NCBI RefSeq assembly: GCF_012926615.1
Contig: NZ_JABBNU010000008.1
Location: forward strand, 186,001-250,000
Direction of reading: 5' to 3'
DNA: 64,000 nucleotides
Source of the DNA: Marinigracilibium pacificum
Lineage (GTDB): Bacteria; Bacteroidota; Bacteroidia; Cytophagales; Cyclobacteriaceae
The notes below the pieces were generated by a model that did no database searches, was not told where the DNA came from, and saw nothing but the letters and a program-made list of their open reading frames with translations. This document shows positions 18,267 to 27,566 of this stretch, one piece after another. Positions within the stretch are counted from its first letter, which is position 1, and the number at the start of each line of letters is the position of its first letter. The position numbers and the translations under genes were made by a program.

Positions 18267-19285
18267 GAAAGTCAACCATATTTATCATTCTGATAGTTGT
18301 ACTTTGTCTCGGATTTATACTGAGCTTGTGTCTTGGTTCGGTACTTCTGACTCCCGGACAACTATTTGATGCTTTCTCAGGCAATGGTGATTCAATATAT
18401 TCGGACATTATCATAGATTATAGACTTCCAAAAGCAATCACAGCTTTAATTGCAGGAATAGCCCTTTCAATAAGCGGATTATTAATGCAAAATTTCTTTA
18501 GAAACCCGCTTGCCGGTCCTTTTGTCCTTGGGGTAAGTAGTGGCGCCGGGCTATTTGTTGCCATTTTAATCATGACAGGGTGGTATGCAGGCTTCGCCAT
18601 TATTGGCATTGAAATACACCAAACTACCATGGTAAGCTTTGCCGCAATTTTTGGCGCGATGGCTGTATTAATACTGCTTTTGTTAATCCAGTCTATAAAT
18701 AAAGATTACACAACCTTACTAATAGTCGGCTTGATGATTTCATCTGCTGTAAGTGCAATGATCAGCCTAATTCAATATTTCAGTCAGTCTCAAGATATTC
18801 AACGGTATCTTTTATGGACAATGGGAAGCCTTGGGGCTTTAAGCTGGATGGAAATTTCAGGCTTGGGTATTTCACTTATTATCTGCCTTGTCCTATTACT
18901 ATTCATAATTAAACCACTCAATGCATTAAATCTTGGCGAATCCTATGCCTTATCTATGGGTGTTAAGGTTCAGACAGTAAGAATTATTGTATTGCTAATT
19001 GCAGGTATCCTTGCGGGAATGATAACAGCATATTGTGGTCCAATTGGATTTATTGGCTTAGCAGTACCGCATTTGACACGACAATTTTTTAAAACATATC
19101 ATCCTGCCTGGCTTATTCCGGGAACAGCAATTACCGGTGGAGCTATTTTGTTATTCTGTGATATAATAGCCCAAATGCCTGGTTTTGACTATGTATTACC
19201 CATAAATACTGTAACTGCACTATTTGGTGCTCCATGGGTGATCGTATATCTGTTAAGAAAAAAAATTAGCGGGAACTTCAATTGA
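18263..19285 (+). CDS. btuC: FecCD-family permease of cobalamin ABC transporter
   Basis: 340 residues with about ten transmembrane segments. It has the family signatures DYRLPKAITALIAGIALSIS, GLLMQNFFRNPLAGPFVLGV (coupling region), YTTLLIVGLMISSAVSAMIS and YCGPIGFIGLAVPHLTRQFF near the C-terminus. FecCD/BtuC permeases carry B12 or iron chelates across the inner membrane as dimers powered by the ATPase encoded next. It overlaps btuF at its start and the next gene at its end, so the three are translationally coupled. Confidence 0.87.
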   Translation: MRKSTIFIILIVVLCLGFILSLCLGSVLLTPGQLFDAFSGNGDSIYSDIIIDYRLPKAITALIAGIALSISGLLMQNFFRNPLAGPFVLGVSSGAGLFVAILIMTGWYAGFAIIGIEIHQTTMVSFAAIFGAMAVLILLLLIQSINKDYTTLLIVGLMISSAVSAMISLIQYFSQSQDIQRYLLWTMGSLGALSWMEISGLGISLIICLVLLLFIIKPLNALNLGESYALSMGVKVQTVRIIVLLIAGILAGMITAYCGPIGFIGLAVPHLTRQFFKTYHPAWLIPGTAITGGAILLFCDIIAQMPGFDYVLPINTVTALFGAPWVIVYLLRKKISGNFN

Positions 19286-20274
19286 AAGAATCAAGTAACG
19301 ATATCGCCCTTTTATTAAAAGACCTTGAGATTGGATACAAGGTAAATCACCCTATTGCTAAAAAGATTAATGCATCTGTCAATTGGGGAGAAAACATAGC
19401 ATTAGTTGGGCAAAATGGCAGTGGAAAATCTACACTTCTCAAGACTTTGAGTTTACTTCAGCCAAGTCTTAGTGGTTCTCTTGTAATTGACGGGATCGAA
19501 TCTGAAAAGCTAACAGAAAATCAAAAAGCTATCCTTACAGGAGTAGTACTTACCCGTGGTGAAGTAATAGCAAATATGCGGGTTGAAGACCTGGTTATGC
19601 TAGGGAGATATCCGTTTACTCCATGGCATGGAAGATTATCTAAAGAAGACCTGAAGATTGTAAGTTCATCGATTGAGGCAACGGGAATATCCTATAAAAG
19701 AAAGGCATTACTAAGTGAATTAAGTGATGGACAGCTACAAAAGGCATGGATAGCCAGGGTTTTGGCTCAAGAAAGCAAAATATTATTCCTTGATGAGCCA
19801 ACTTCCTTCCTTGATCAACCTAGTAAAATGGAAATCTTTGGCTTGATATCTGACCTGGTAAAAACTAAAAATAAAACTGTAATCACAGCCACGCACGACC
19901 TTGACCTTGCGATTCAAAAGTGTCACCGCTTCTGGTTGCTAAACGACAAGGGTGAGTTCATTGATAAACTTCCTGAAGAATTAATAATGAATGGCTCTAT
20001 CAATGACTTATTTGCTGGTAAGGGATTTGAGTTTGATCTGGATCAGGGCCGGTTCATCCGGAAAAATAATTTTAATAGAAAATATAATATCAAAGGCCCC
20101 GGGCATTTAGTCAAATGGGTCGAACATGCATTAAATAAATATGAAATATCTGAAAACTTAAGCGAACAGATTGTCGTGACAGAAAATGACAATAAACTTA
20201 TTTTTAATATTGGTGAAAATTCTTATACTGAGATGTCTAAATTTATTTCAGTATTAAAAATGAGAAACTTTTAA
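19282..20274 (+). CDS. btuD: ABC transporter ATPase (BtuD/FecE type) with C-terminal extension
   Basis: 330 residues, starting at a TTG (19282) that overlaps the btuC stop by four bases; no ATG is available near the conserved N-terminus. Walker A GQNGSGKST, a signature in the form LSDGQ instead of LSGGQ, Walker B ILFLDEPTSFLDQP and the switch His in ATHDLD are intact. The ATPase fold ends near residue 250. About 75 extra residues follow (GPGHLVKWVEHALNKYEISE ... FISVLKMRNF), which standard BtuD proteins of about 250-260 residues lack. The extension resembles a small alpha/beta domain, but I do not recognise it; it may be regulatory. Confidence 0.85.
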   Translation: MKESSNDIALLLKDLEIGYKVNHPIAKKINASVNWGENIALVGQNGSGKSTLLKTLSLLQPSLSGSLVIDGIESEKLTENQKAILTGVVLTRGEVIANMRVEDLVMLGRYPFTPWHGRLSKEDLKIVSSSIEATGISYKRKALLSELSDGQLQKAWIARVLAQESKILFLDEPTSFLDQPSKMEIFGLISDLVKTKNKTVITATHDLDLAIQKCHRFWLLNDKGEFIDKLPEELIMNGSINDLFAGKGFEFDLDQGRFIRKNNFNRKYNIKGPGHLVKWVEHALNKYEISENLSEQIVVTENDNKLIFNIGENSYTEMSKFISVLKMRNF

Positions 20275-20349
20275 CCAGTTAACTTTATAATTTTTTTCAA
20301 ATCATTTTTATATATTGGGAAACATTTTTTCGATTTTAACCTAACTAAT

Positions 20350-21540
20350 ATGAAATCTTTTTATTTAGTAGTTGCACTTATCATAGGTGTTAACTTATCA
20401 TATGCTCAAGAACTTATCCCATTTCGTAAAGGCGATAAGTGGGGATATGTCAACAAATCAAAAAAGGTAGTCATCAACTTCAAATATGATAATGCAAATC
20501 CATTCTCAGAGGGGCTCGCGGCAGTAGAAATGAATGGAAGAGTCGGTTTCATTAATCAAAGCGGTGATATTGTAATTCCTTTTCAATACTCAAAAATCAT
20601 TGAAAATTTTGAAGGTGGCCTGGCTAAAGTTTTAAAAGGCGACAACCTTGGAATGATCAATGCCAAAGGTAAAGAAATTGTAAAATTTGGAGAATACGAT
20701 AAGATCTCTGAGTTTAACGGTGACTTGGCTCCTGTTTTCAAAAATGGTCTTTGGGGCTTTATTAACAAAAATGGCAAAGAAGTAATCAAGGCTCAATATG
20801 AGAGCGTTCCTTTTGCCAGAATATTTACCGAAGTAGCTCCAATTATCTGCGTGAAGAAAAGAGGGAAATGGGGTTATATCGATAGAAAAGGAAATGTAGC
20901 TGTGCCTTTTGCTTATGAAGATGCATTATGGTTTACAGAAGGAATGGGTGCAGTAAAACTAAATGACAAATGGGGTTTTATTGACCAGGCAGGTATGATC
21001 GTTATTCCTTTTCAATATGAAGATGTAGACCACTTCAAAGAAGGAAGAGCTGCAGTCAGGTTAAATGAATCATGGGGATATATTGATAAGTCAGGAAGAA
21101 AAATCACTGAATTTAAATATGACCTTCCTGTTGTAAAATTCTCTGATGGGTATACTATGGTTCATCAAAAAGGTAAAATTGGTTTTATTGACATTAATGG
21201 AAATGAAATCATTAAACCTAAATATGATTTTGGCGGACCTTTCTTTAATGGTTATGCTGTAGTTGGTAATAAAGGACAAGCTGGAGTAATCAATACCGAA
21301 GACAAAACTATTGTACCTTTTTACTATGACAAGCTAAGCGAGTTTTTTGTTGATGGCCTAATTAAAGTTAGTAAAAATGGCAAATTCGGGTTAGTATCTG
21401 TTAACAACAAGCAGATCACTGATATAAAATATGACAGGATTGGTACTCCACTTAGCAATCTTAATAAAGGATTGATCGAAGTAAGAGTTAAAGGTGTCAG
21501 AGGGTTTATTGACTCAAACGGAAACGAATATTTTGAATAA
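20350..21540 (+). CDS. Secreted WG-repeat protein
   Basis: 396 residues with a signal peptide (MKSFYLVVALIIGVNLSYAQ) followed by about eleven tandem WG-type repeats of 30-35 residues. Each has a WGY/GFI core and a YD or YE after a hydrophobic strand: KWGYVNKSKKVVINFKYD, RVGFINQSGDIVIPFQY, LWGFINKNGKEVIKAQYE, KWGYIDRKGNVAVPFAYE, and so on to the C-terminus. Such repeats form beta-rich, probably solenoid or propeller-like structures. Their role is not established. It is monocistronic: 75 bases after btuD and closed by a terminator at 21543. Confidence 0.85.
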   Translation: MKSFYLVVALIIGVNLSYAQELIPFRKGDKWGYVNKSKKVVINFKYDNANPFSEGLAAVEMNGRVGFINQSGDIVIPFQYSKIIENFEGGLAKVLKGDNLGMINAKGKEIVKFGEYDKISEFNGDLAPVFKNGLWGFINKNGKEVIKAQYESVPFARIFTEVAPIICVKKRGKWGYIDRKGNVAVPFAYEDALWFTEGMGAVKLNDKWGFIDQAGMIVIPFQYEDVDHFKEGRAAVRLNESWGYIDKSGRKITEFKYDLPVVKFSDGYTMVHQKGKIGFIDINGNEIIKPKYDFGGPFFNGYAVVGNKGQAGVINTEDKTIVPFYYDKLSEFFVDGLIKVSKNGKFGLVSVNNKQITDIKYDRIGTPLSNLNKGLIEVRVKGVRGFIDSNGNEYFE

Positions 21541-21542
21541 AA

Positions 21543-21566
21543 AAGAGGCTGATCTCTCAGCCTCTT
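21543..21566. terminator. Bidirectional terminator between WG-repeat and DUF547 genes
   Basis: A perfect 10-bp stem, AAGAGGCTGA and TCAGCCTCTT, with loop TCTC lies between two convergent genes. It overlaps none of the coding sequence and begins three bases after the WG-repeat stop. It could serve both strands. Confidence 0.8.
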
Positions 21567-21591
21567 ATCAACAACCAAATTTTTATTATAT

Positions 21592-22311
21592 TCAATAGCG
21601 GATGTTTAATCCCCAATCGTAGCTATAATATGTTACTTTAAACGAGTTTGGGATATCATTTGTTTTGTACTGGTTTATCCAGGTAATTACATCCTGTCCC
21701 TTTTGAGTAAAATCTTTGTTATACCACTCGAAAATCTGGTTTAATTCAACCTTTTTTGACGAAGTATTAACTTTAATAAAATTGCTGTCATCGACAGCTT
21801 TTTTTGTTCTGGTATCAAGCTGTTTATCAAGAACTTCAGGTTTGAATGCAAAATTTGCTAACTCAGGACAACTATTTGCTGCACAACTAAAAGCAAAATG
21901 CACACGTGGATCACCGTATTTAAAAATCACTTTACCTTTTTCAATCTTGTCAAGAGTTAATTGTTCACCTGCTACATCGTGCTTTATCATGTTAAAAAAT
22001 CCATTCTTATTTATCGCCGACTTTAATGGATAATACTTTACAATTTGATGAATAACTATAATGTTATATGCATTAATATAAAATGCTGTTAACTCATTTT
22101 TATCCTTTCCTTGCAAATCAATATCAGCAAGCATAGCATACATATCATTTATTTCTCTGGGATTATCTTTTATACTTGCATAGTCGACCCTTCCTTTTTC
22201 AACATATTTGTTTAAAAATTTATCAGCACGGTTGGTGAATTCATCATACTTATTCTGTGCAAACAAGCCATTAGCAATTAAGATTAGTGATACAATCAGG
22301 TGAGTTTTCAT
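21592..22311 (-). CDS. Secreted DUF547 protein
   Basis: 239 residues with a signal peptide (MKTHLIVSLILIANGLFAQ). The DUF547 pattern covers most of the chain: VDYASIKDNP, TAFYINAYNIIVIHQIVKYY, FNMIKHDVAGEQLTLDKIEK, YGDPRVHFAFSCAANSCPEL and the C-terminal FEWYNKDF. The His and Cys pattern RVHFAFSCAANSCP is the conserved heart of the domain. Biochemical function is not established. The gene is monocistronic and convergent with the WG-repeat gene. Confidence 0.85.
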   Translation of the reverse strand: MKTHLIVSLILIANGLFAQNKYDEFTNRADKFLNKYVEKGRVDYASIKDNPREINDMYAMLADIDLQGKDKNELTAFYINAYNIIVIHQIVKYYPLKSAINKNGFFNMIKHDVAGEQLTLDKIEKGKVIFKYGDPRVHFAFSCAANSCPELANFAFKPEVLDKQLDTRTKKAVDDSNFIKVNTSSKKVELNQIFEWYNKDFTQKGQDVITWINQYKTNDIPNSFKVTYYSYDWGLNIRY

Positions 22312-22468
22312 AAAAAAATTGTTTTAGTGTTTCCTTTCAAACGGGAAATCTATTTCCTCTGATTCCAATTTTTTGTCTGCCTAATGACAATTGACGCCTT
22401 TATATTTTCATAAAGCCCAACTCTTTTATCTAAATTAGAGAAATTGAACTTCCGAAGAACTTTAATCA

Positions 22469-23803
22469 ATGGAAAGAATCATAATTATCGGCAATGGTAT
22501 TTCCGGAGTAACTTTAGCCCGTCACCTGAGAAAATCTGGATCTAAGGATGAAATCCTGATTATTTCATCTGAAACGAAGCATTTCTTTTCAAGAACTGCC
22601 TTGATGTATATCTATATGGGGCACATGAAATATGAACATACAAAGCCCTACGAAGATCACTTCTGGGCTAAAAACGATATAAAATTATTGTATGATCATG
22701 TCAAGCATGTCAACATATATGATAAATCACTAAAACTGGAATCTGGTGATCACGTAACCTATGATAAGCTGGTTATTGCCACCGGGGCTAAACCTAGTTT
22801 CTTTGGATGGCCAGGGCAGAACTTAAAAGGTATTCAGGGACTGTATAGCTATCAAGACCTCCTTAACATGGAAGAATCCACTAAAAACATCGCAAAAGCA
22901 GTTATAATCGGCGGTGGTTTGATTGGCGTTGAAATGGCAGAAATGCTTCGTTCGAGAAATATTGATGTTACTTTTTTGGTGAGAGAAGACAGGTTCTGGG
23001 GAAATGTACTTCCAATGGAAGAAGCAAAAATGATTGGTCAACATATGAAAACTCACCATATAGATTTGCGACTAAATACCGAGGTTGCAGAATTTATCAG
23101 TGAGGACGGTACTCAACTCCATAGTGTCAAAACTAGCTCGGGAGAAATTATTGAAACACAGTTTGCCGGGGTTACCGCTGGTGTATCACCAAATATTGAC
23201 TTCCTGAAAAACACTGATATTGAAACTGAAAGAGGGGTATTAATTGATGATCAATTCAGAACATCTGTACCGGATATTTATGCAATCGGCGACTGTGCCC
23301 AGCATAGAAACCCACCGCCAGGACGAAGGTCTGTTGAGCAAGTCTGGTACACCGGAAGAATTATGGGTGAAACACTGGCTCAAATTCTGACAGGTAAAAA
23401 TGTAAAATACAACCCGGGACCATGGTTTAACTCCGCTAAATTTTTCGATATCGAGTATCAAACCTATGGACAAGTGCTTCCGGAAATCCAGAATAATGAA
23501 TCGCGTTTCTACTGGCAACATCCGGAAAACAATATTGCCATTCACATTGTATTTGATAAAGATGATTATTCATTCATCGGGATTAATGTATTCGGCATCA
23601 GACTGAAACATGAGTATTTTGACAAGATGTTAAACAAAAATGCGACAGTTTCAGAAGTGTTGAGTAATCTTAATGATGCCAACTTCGATCCTGAATTTTT
23701 CAAAAGATATGAAGAAGAAATCATTAGCTCCTTTAATAATACTTTTCCGGATCTAAATGTTAGTCTGTCAGCCAAACCATGGTATAAAAAGTTATTTGCT
23801 TAG
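22469..23803 (+). CDS. NAD(P)/FAD-dependent pyridine nucleotide-disulfide-type oxidoreductase
   Basis: 444 residues without a signal peptide. The N-terminal FAD-binding motif is IIIIGNGISGVTLARHL, the NAD(P)-binding motif is AVIIGGGLIGVEMAEML, and the FAD-closing motif is VPDIYAIGDCAQ. This is the fold of rubredoxin and nitrite reductase-type flavoproteins. No CxxC redox disulfide is visible, so electrons likely leave through another protein. The best candidate is the membrane 4Fe-4S protein encoded two bases downstream. The pair then leads into glycosyltransferase genes. The physiological donor and acceptor are unknown. Confidence 0.85.
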   Translation: MERIIIIGNGISGVTLARHLRKSGSKDEILIISSETKHFFSRTALMYIYMGHMKYEHTKPYEDHFWAKNDIKLLYDHVKHVNIYDKSLKLESGDHVTYDKLVIATGAKPSFFGWPGQNLKGIQGLYSYQDLLNMEESTKNIAKAVIIGGGLIGVEMAEMLRSRNIDVTFLVREDRFWGNVLPMEEAKMIGQHMKTHHIDLRLNTEVAEFISEDGTQLHSVKTSSGEIIETQFAGVTAGVSPNIDFLKNTDIETERGVLIDDQFRTSVPDIYAIGDCAQHRNPPPGRRSVEQVWYTGRIMGETLAQILTGKNVKYNPGPWFNSAKFFDIEYQTYGQVLPEIQNNESRFYWQHPENNIAIHIVFDKDDYSFIGINVFGIRLKHEYFDKMLNKNATVSEVLSNLNDANFDPEFFKRYEEEIISSFNNTFPDLNVSLSAKPWYKKLFA

Positions 23804-23805
23804 TT

Positions 23806-25341
23806 ATGAATTTAATTCAAAAAACAGGAATCACCATTTTTTGCTTAGCATTAACCATGTTTATCGGTTTGCTTTTCACTTCTTCTTTTACTTTAACTCC
23901 GGAAATCGCAAAAGAAGTAATTACAGACGAATCCCACTTTGAAAGTTTAAGTGAGGGATTAAAACCATTATACAATCAGGAGTTAAGCAAAACTGAATTT
24001 ATATCCGGAGTAAACGAGGTAGTTGAATCTACAAATGAACACTACAGAAAACAGGAACTGTGGGATAATGTAATTTATACAGATTACACCTTTTCACTTA
24101 CAAGAGAGTCCTTAAGAGGCCCTGTTGAATCTAACAATCCGTTTCTATTATTCCTGATACTTGGTGCTGCCATCATTGGATCATTATTGTATATCAGCCA
24201 GAAATGGAAAGATGAACCTGCAGGAATCAAAAATAACAATGTGATGTTCAGGTCAATGACCAGAAGAGGTGCACTTGGAATCATCACAGCAATTTTCCTT
24301 ATCCTGTTCTATATCTTCCTTTACAAACTCCCTGCTTACATAATTGAATGGGTAAGGCTGTTCGATCCGGTATCCATGTTTATAAAAGGCCAGCCAGCGA
24401 GCCAGTGGTTTATGTATGGATTTTTATATACAGTCGCCATAGTTATTATGGGTATCCGAATGTTTAAAAAATATCGTCATAGCAACTATCAGATTCTCAG
24501 AAATACTTCAGTAATGTTCTTTCAGATCTCCTTTGCATTTTTGATACCTGAAGTATTATACCTGTTGAATTTACCAGCTGTTGACCTTAAAAATATCTGG
24601 CCTCTCGATTACACTTTCTTTTTCGAATATCGGATTAATGAATACATTGAGTCAGGTACAATCGGTATCTGGATGATGGTTTGGGGTATACTTCTAATCA
24701 TTATCGGAGTTCCATTATTTACTTTTTTCTTCGGAAAAAGATGGTATTGCAGCTGGGTATGTGGATGTGGCGGATTGGCAGAAACCCTTGGAGACCCATA
24801 CAGGCATCTTAGTGATAAATCTATTAAAGCATGGAAGATTGAAAGGTATTCTGTTCACTTAGTACTTGTATTTGCAATAGTAATGACTGGCGCAGTTATG
24901 TATACCTACTTCAGTGGCAATTCAAATATATTAGGTGTCAGCAGTTATGATATTAGAAGCTGGTATGGGTTTGGTATCGGATTCATATTCGCAGGGGCTG
25001 TGGGCACCGGGTTTTACCCAATCATGGGAAACAGGGTCTGGTGTCGGTTTGGATGCCCACTTGCTGCATACCTGGGTATTGTACAACGATTTAAATCCAG
25101 ATTCCGAATTACCACTAATGGAGGCCAGTGCATTTCCTGTGGAAACTGCTCCACCTATTGTGAGATGGGAATTGATGTTCGCTGGTATGCCCAAAGAGGA
25201 CAGAATATCGTTAGAGCTTCATGTGTAGGCTGCGGAGTTTGTTCTGCCGTTTGCCCAAGAGGTGTACTAAATCTTGAAGTAAAAAATGAAAAAGGCCGGT
25301 TTGGCAAAGATCTTTTAACAGGCAACAATAACACACTATAG
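23806..25341 (+). CDS. Membrane-bound 4Fe-4S protein (NapH/NosR-like)
   Basis: 511 residues. One N-terminal transmembrane helix precedes an extracytoplasmic segment (about 30-105), then about five more helices. Cys motifs lie between and after the helices: CSWVCGCGG (about residue 315), CRFGCPL (about 410), then two ferredoxin-type clusters, CISCGNCSTYCEMG and CVGCGVCSAVCPRG (about 445-485). NapH-type proteins normally carry a CxxxCP motif in both membrane-proximal sites; here the first reads CGC in place of CP. It probably passes electrons between the upstream flavoprotein and a membrane or periplasmic acceptor. The direction of electron flow cannot be told. Confidence 0.82.
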   Translation: MNLIQKTGITIFCLALTMFIGLLFTSSFTLTPEIAKEVITDESHFESLSEGLKPLYNQELSKTEFISGVNEVVESTNEHYRKQELWDNVIYTDYTFSLTRESLRGPVESNNPFLLFLILGAAIIGSLLYISQKWKDEPAGIKNNNVMFRSMTRRGALGIITAIFLILFYIFLYKLPAYIIEWVRLFDPVSMFIKGQPASQWFMYGFLYTVAIVIMGIRMFKKYRHSNYQILRNTSVMFFQISFAFLIPEVLYLLNLPAVDLKNIWPLDYTFFFEYRINEYIESGTIGIWMMVWGILLIIIGVPLFTFFFGKRWYCSWVCGCGGLAETLGDPYRHLSDKSIKAWKIERYSVHLVLVFAIVMTGAVMYTYFSGNSNILGVSSYDIRSWYGFGIGFIFAGAVGTGFYPIMGNRVWCRFGCPLAAYLGIVQRFKSRFRITTNGGQCISCGNCSTYCEMGIDVRWYAQRGQNIVRASCVGCGVCSAVCPRGVLNLEVKNEKGRFGKDLLTGNNNTL

Positions 25342-25362
25342 ATACATAATAGTTGAAATACC

Positions 25363-25393
25363 TTGATGCTAGCAACAGGGTAGGTTATTTTTG
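25363..25393 (+). promoter_or_regulatory. Predicted promoter for glycosyltransferase operon
   Basis: A TTG (25363-25365, in context CTTG) is followed after 20 bases by TATTTTTG (25386-25393), matching the Bacteroidota -33 TTTG / -7 TAnnTTTG arrangement. The first glycosyltransferase starts at 25411. The upstream ferredoxin-type gene ends at 25341, so the glycosyltransferases may be transcribed separately. Confidence 0.5.
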
Positions 25394-25410
25394 CATTTTT
25401 TTAGCGGAAA

Positions 25411-26106
25411 ATGAAGCAAAAACCAGATATACGGGTCATCATACCAGCCTTTAATGAGGAAAATGCAGTTGGAAAGGTCATTAACGAGATACCAATGGAT
25501 ATCGTTAAAGAAGTGATTGTGGTTAATAATGGATCTGTTGATAAAACAGCTCTTGAAGCTAAGAAGGCTGGCGCAACTGTTCTTGATCAGCCAGAGAAAG
25601 GATATGGCAGAGCCTGTTTGAAGGGCATTGATTATCTGAAATCTTGTGACAATACTGACATTGTAGTTTTCCTGGATGCAGATTATTCAGATTATCCCGA
25701 GGAAACTTATCAATTGGTTGCTCCAATTATCAATGAAGACGTTGATATGGTAATCGGTTCAAGAGCAACTGGTGACAGGCAATCAGGATCAATGACTCCG
25801 CAGCAGATTTTCGGTAACTGGCTGGCAACTAAAATGATCAGATGGTTTTACAATGAACATTTTACTGATTTGGGGCCTTTCAGAGCTATTAAATACCAAA
25901 AGTTACTTGATCTGGATATGCAGGACAAAACTTATGGCTGGACAGTAGAAATGCAGGTTAAAGCTGCAAAACAAAAATTTAAATCGACAGAAATACCTGT
26001 GAAATACAGGCAAAGAATCGGTGTCAGTAAGGTGTCGGGTACTGTTAAAGGCACGGTCATGGCAGGTTATAAAATAATTACAACAATTTTGAAGTATGCA
26101 GTTTAG
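25411..26106 (+). CDS. Family 2 glycosyltransferase (dolichyl-phosphate-hexose synthase type)
   Basis: 231 residues and soluble. The GT2 motifs are VIIPAFNEENAVGKVINEIP, VVNNGSVDKT (nucleotide binding), VVFLDADYSDYPEE (metal-binding DxD) and the C-terminal GVSKVSGTVKGTVMAGYKII typical of polyprenyl-phosphate hexosyltransferases. It likely loads a sugar from an NDP-sugar onto a polyprenyl phosphate at the inner face of the membrane, supplying a donor to the GT-C enzyme encoded two genes later. Substrate and sugar are not determinable by eye. Its end overlaps the next gene by 11 bases. Confidence 0.8.
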   Translation: MKQKPDIRVIIPAFNEENAVGKVINEIPMDIVKEVIVVNNGSVDKTALEAKKAGATVLDQPEKGYGRACLKGIDYLKSCDNTDIVVFLDADYSDYPEETYQLVAPIINEDVDMVIGSRATGDRQSGSMTPQQIFGNWLATKMIRWFYNEHFTDLGPFRAIKYQKLLDLDMQDKTYGWTVEMQVKAAKQKFKSTEIPVKYRQRIGVSKVSGTVKGTVMAGYKIITTILKYAV

Positions 26107-27562
26107 TGTCTGGGAGTTGGTTTTAATGATAATTTATGTTGGTGCATTATTCTTCATTTTTGCATTCAGCCTGACACAACTACATCTCACCAGTGTCTAT
26201 AAAAATTTCAAAAAGAAAAAGAAGTTATCTTCTCCAAAGGTAGAAAACTGGCCAATTGTTACTGTTCAATTACCGGTATACAATGAATTATATGTAATAG
26301 AAAGATTAATAGAATCTGTTGGCAAACTGGACTATCCGGAAGGTAAGTTGGAAATTCAGGTTCTCGATGATTCAACTGATGAGTCAGTGGAAATCGCTGC
26401 AGCAAAAATCAAAGAATTACAAGAAAAAGGAGTTGACATAAAGCATATCCGTCGACCTGAGAGAACAGGTTTTAAAGCAGGTGCCCTGGATTATGGACTG
26501 CAAATCTGCAGGGGAGAATTTATAGCCATCTTTGATGCAGACTTCACCCCGGATACTCTATTTCTTAAAAAAACGGTTCCATATTTTAACTATCCGGAAA
26601 TTGGAGTCGTTCAATCTCGTTGGGGCCATTTGAATAAAAACTACAGCTTATTAACCCGACTACAAGCGTTTGGTCTTGATGCTCATTTTTATATAGAGCA
26701 GGTTGGTAGAATGGCTTCCGGGAGCTTTATAAATTTTAATGGAACCGGAGGGATTTGGCGCAAACAATGCATTGTCGATGCTGGTGGATGGAATGATGAT
26801 ACTTTGACAGAAGACCTGGACTTGTCTTACCGTGCTCAATTAAAAGGTTGGAAATTTCACTATCTCGAAAACCTCGTTTCTCCTGCTGAACTACCGATTA
26901 TTATGCCTGCTGTTAAATCACAGCAATTCAGGTGGAATAAAGGGGCCGCAGAGACTGCAAAAAAGAACCTGGGAAAACTCTGGACAGCAAACATCCCTCT
27001 TAAAAATAAAATTCACGGCACTTTTCACCTGTTAAATTCTAGTGTTTTTATTTTCCTGTTGGTTGCTTCTTTAGTGAGTGTCCCCCTGTTAAGAATTAAA
27101 AATTCAACGCCTGAATTTAACTGGCTGTTTGATCTTGGGTCTATTTTCCTGATTGGTTTTATTGGGCTTTCATATTATTTCTGGGTAGCAAACAAGCAAT
27201 CTGACGATCAAAAAGACAGTTCCTTTTGGTCATTCCTAAAAACGTATTTTTTGTTTTTAACTATGTCAATGGGACTATCACTTCACAATGCTATCGCTGT
27301 CTTTGAAGGCTGGATTGGAAAAAAATCTCCTTTTATCAGGACTCCCAAGTTTAATGTAAGCGATAAAAATTCATGGAGAAAAAATCGCTATCTTAATCTA
27401 ACATTTTCACCACTTAGCATGCTGGAAGGACTTTTGGCAATATATTTCTTATTCGGAATATTTTATGGTGTGAAAATCGGTGATTATGGAATGATCCTTT
27501 TTCATGTAATGCTTGCCTCAGGATTTTCTATGGTCTTTTATTACTCAGCTAAAGCAACCTGA
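26096..27562 (+). CDS. Processive-type membrane family 2 glycosyltransferase (cellulose synthase-like)
   Basis: 488 residues. One N-terminal helix, a GT2 domain and four to five C-terminal helices. The full D,D,D,QxxRW set is present: DDSTDES, FDADFTPD, TEDLDLSYRAQ and QQFRWNKG. This arrangement matches CslA/BcsA-like enzymes that polymerise beta-linked sugars or build glycolipids while spanning the membrane. It has no PilZ domain and no cellulose-synthase subunit neighbours, so cellulose is unlikely. The start ATG lies inside the 3' end of the previous gene, pointing to coupled translation. Confidence 0.82.
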   Translation: MQFSVWELVLMIIYVGALFFIFAFSLTQLHLTSVYKNFKKKKKLSSPKVENWPIVTVQLPVYNELYVIERLIESVGKLDYPEGKLEIQVLDDSTDESVEIAAAKIKELQEKGVDIKHIRRPERTGFKAGALDYGLQICRGEFIAIFDADFTPDTLFLKKTVPYFNYPEIGVVQSRWGHLNKNYSLLTRLQAFGLDAHFYIEQVGRMASGSFINFNGTGGIWRKQCIVDAGGWNDDTLTEDLDLSYRAQLKGWKFHYLENLVSPAELPIIMPAVKSQQFRWNKGAAETAKKNLGKLWTANIPLKNKIHGTFHLLNSSVFIFLLVASLVSVPLLRIKNSTPEFNWLFDLGSIFLIGFIGLSYYFWVANKQSDDQKDSSFWSFLKTYFLFLTMSMGLSLHNAIAVFEGWIGKKSPFIRTPKFNVSDKNSWRKNRYLNLTFSPLSMLEGLLAIYFLFGIFYGVKIGDYGMILFHVMLASGFSMVFYYSAKAT

Positions 27563-27566
27563 TAAT

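Noticed and set aside
27513-27566. Upstream start for the GT-C gene
   Set aside because: It would overlap 50 bases of the preceding glycosyltransferase gene; the ATG at 27567 follows its stop by five bases.
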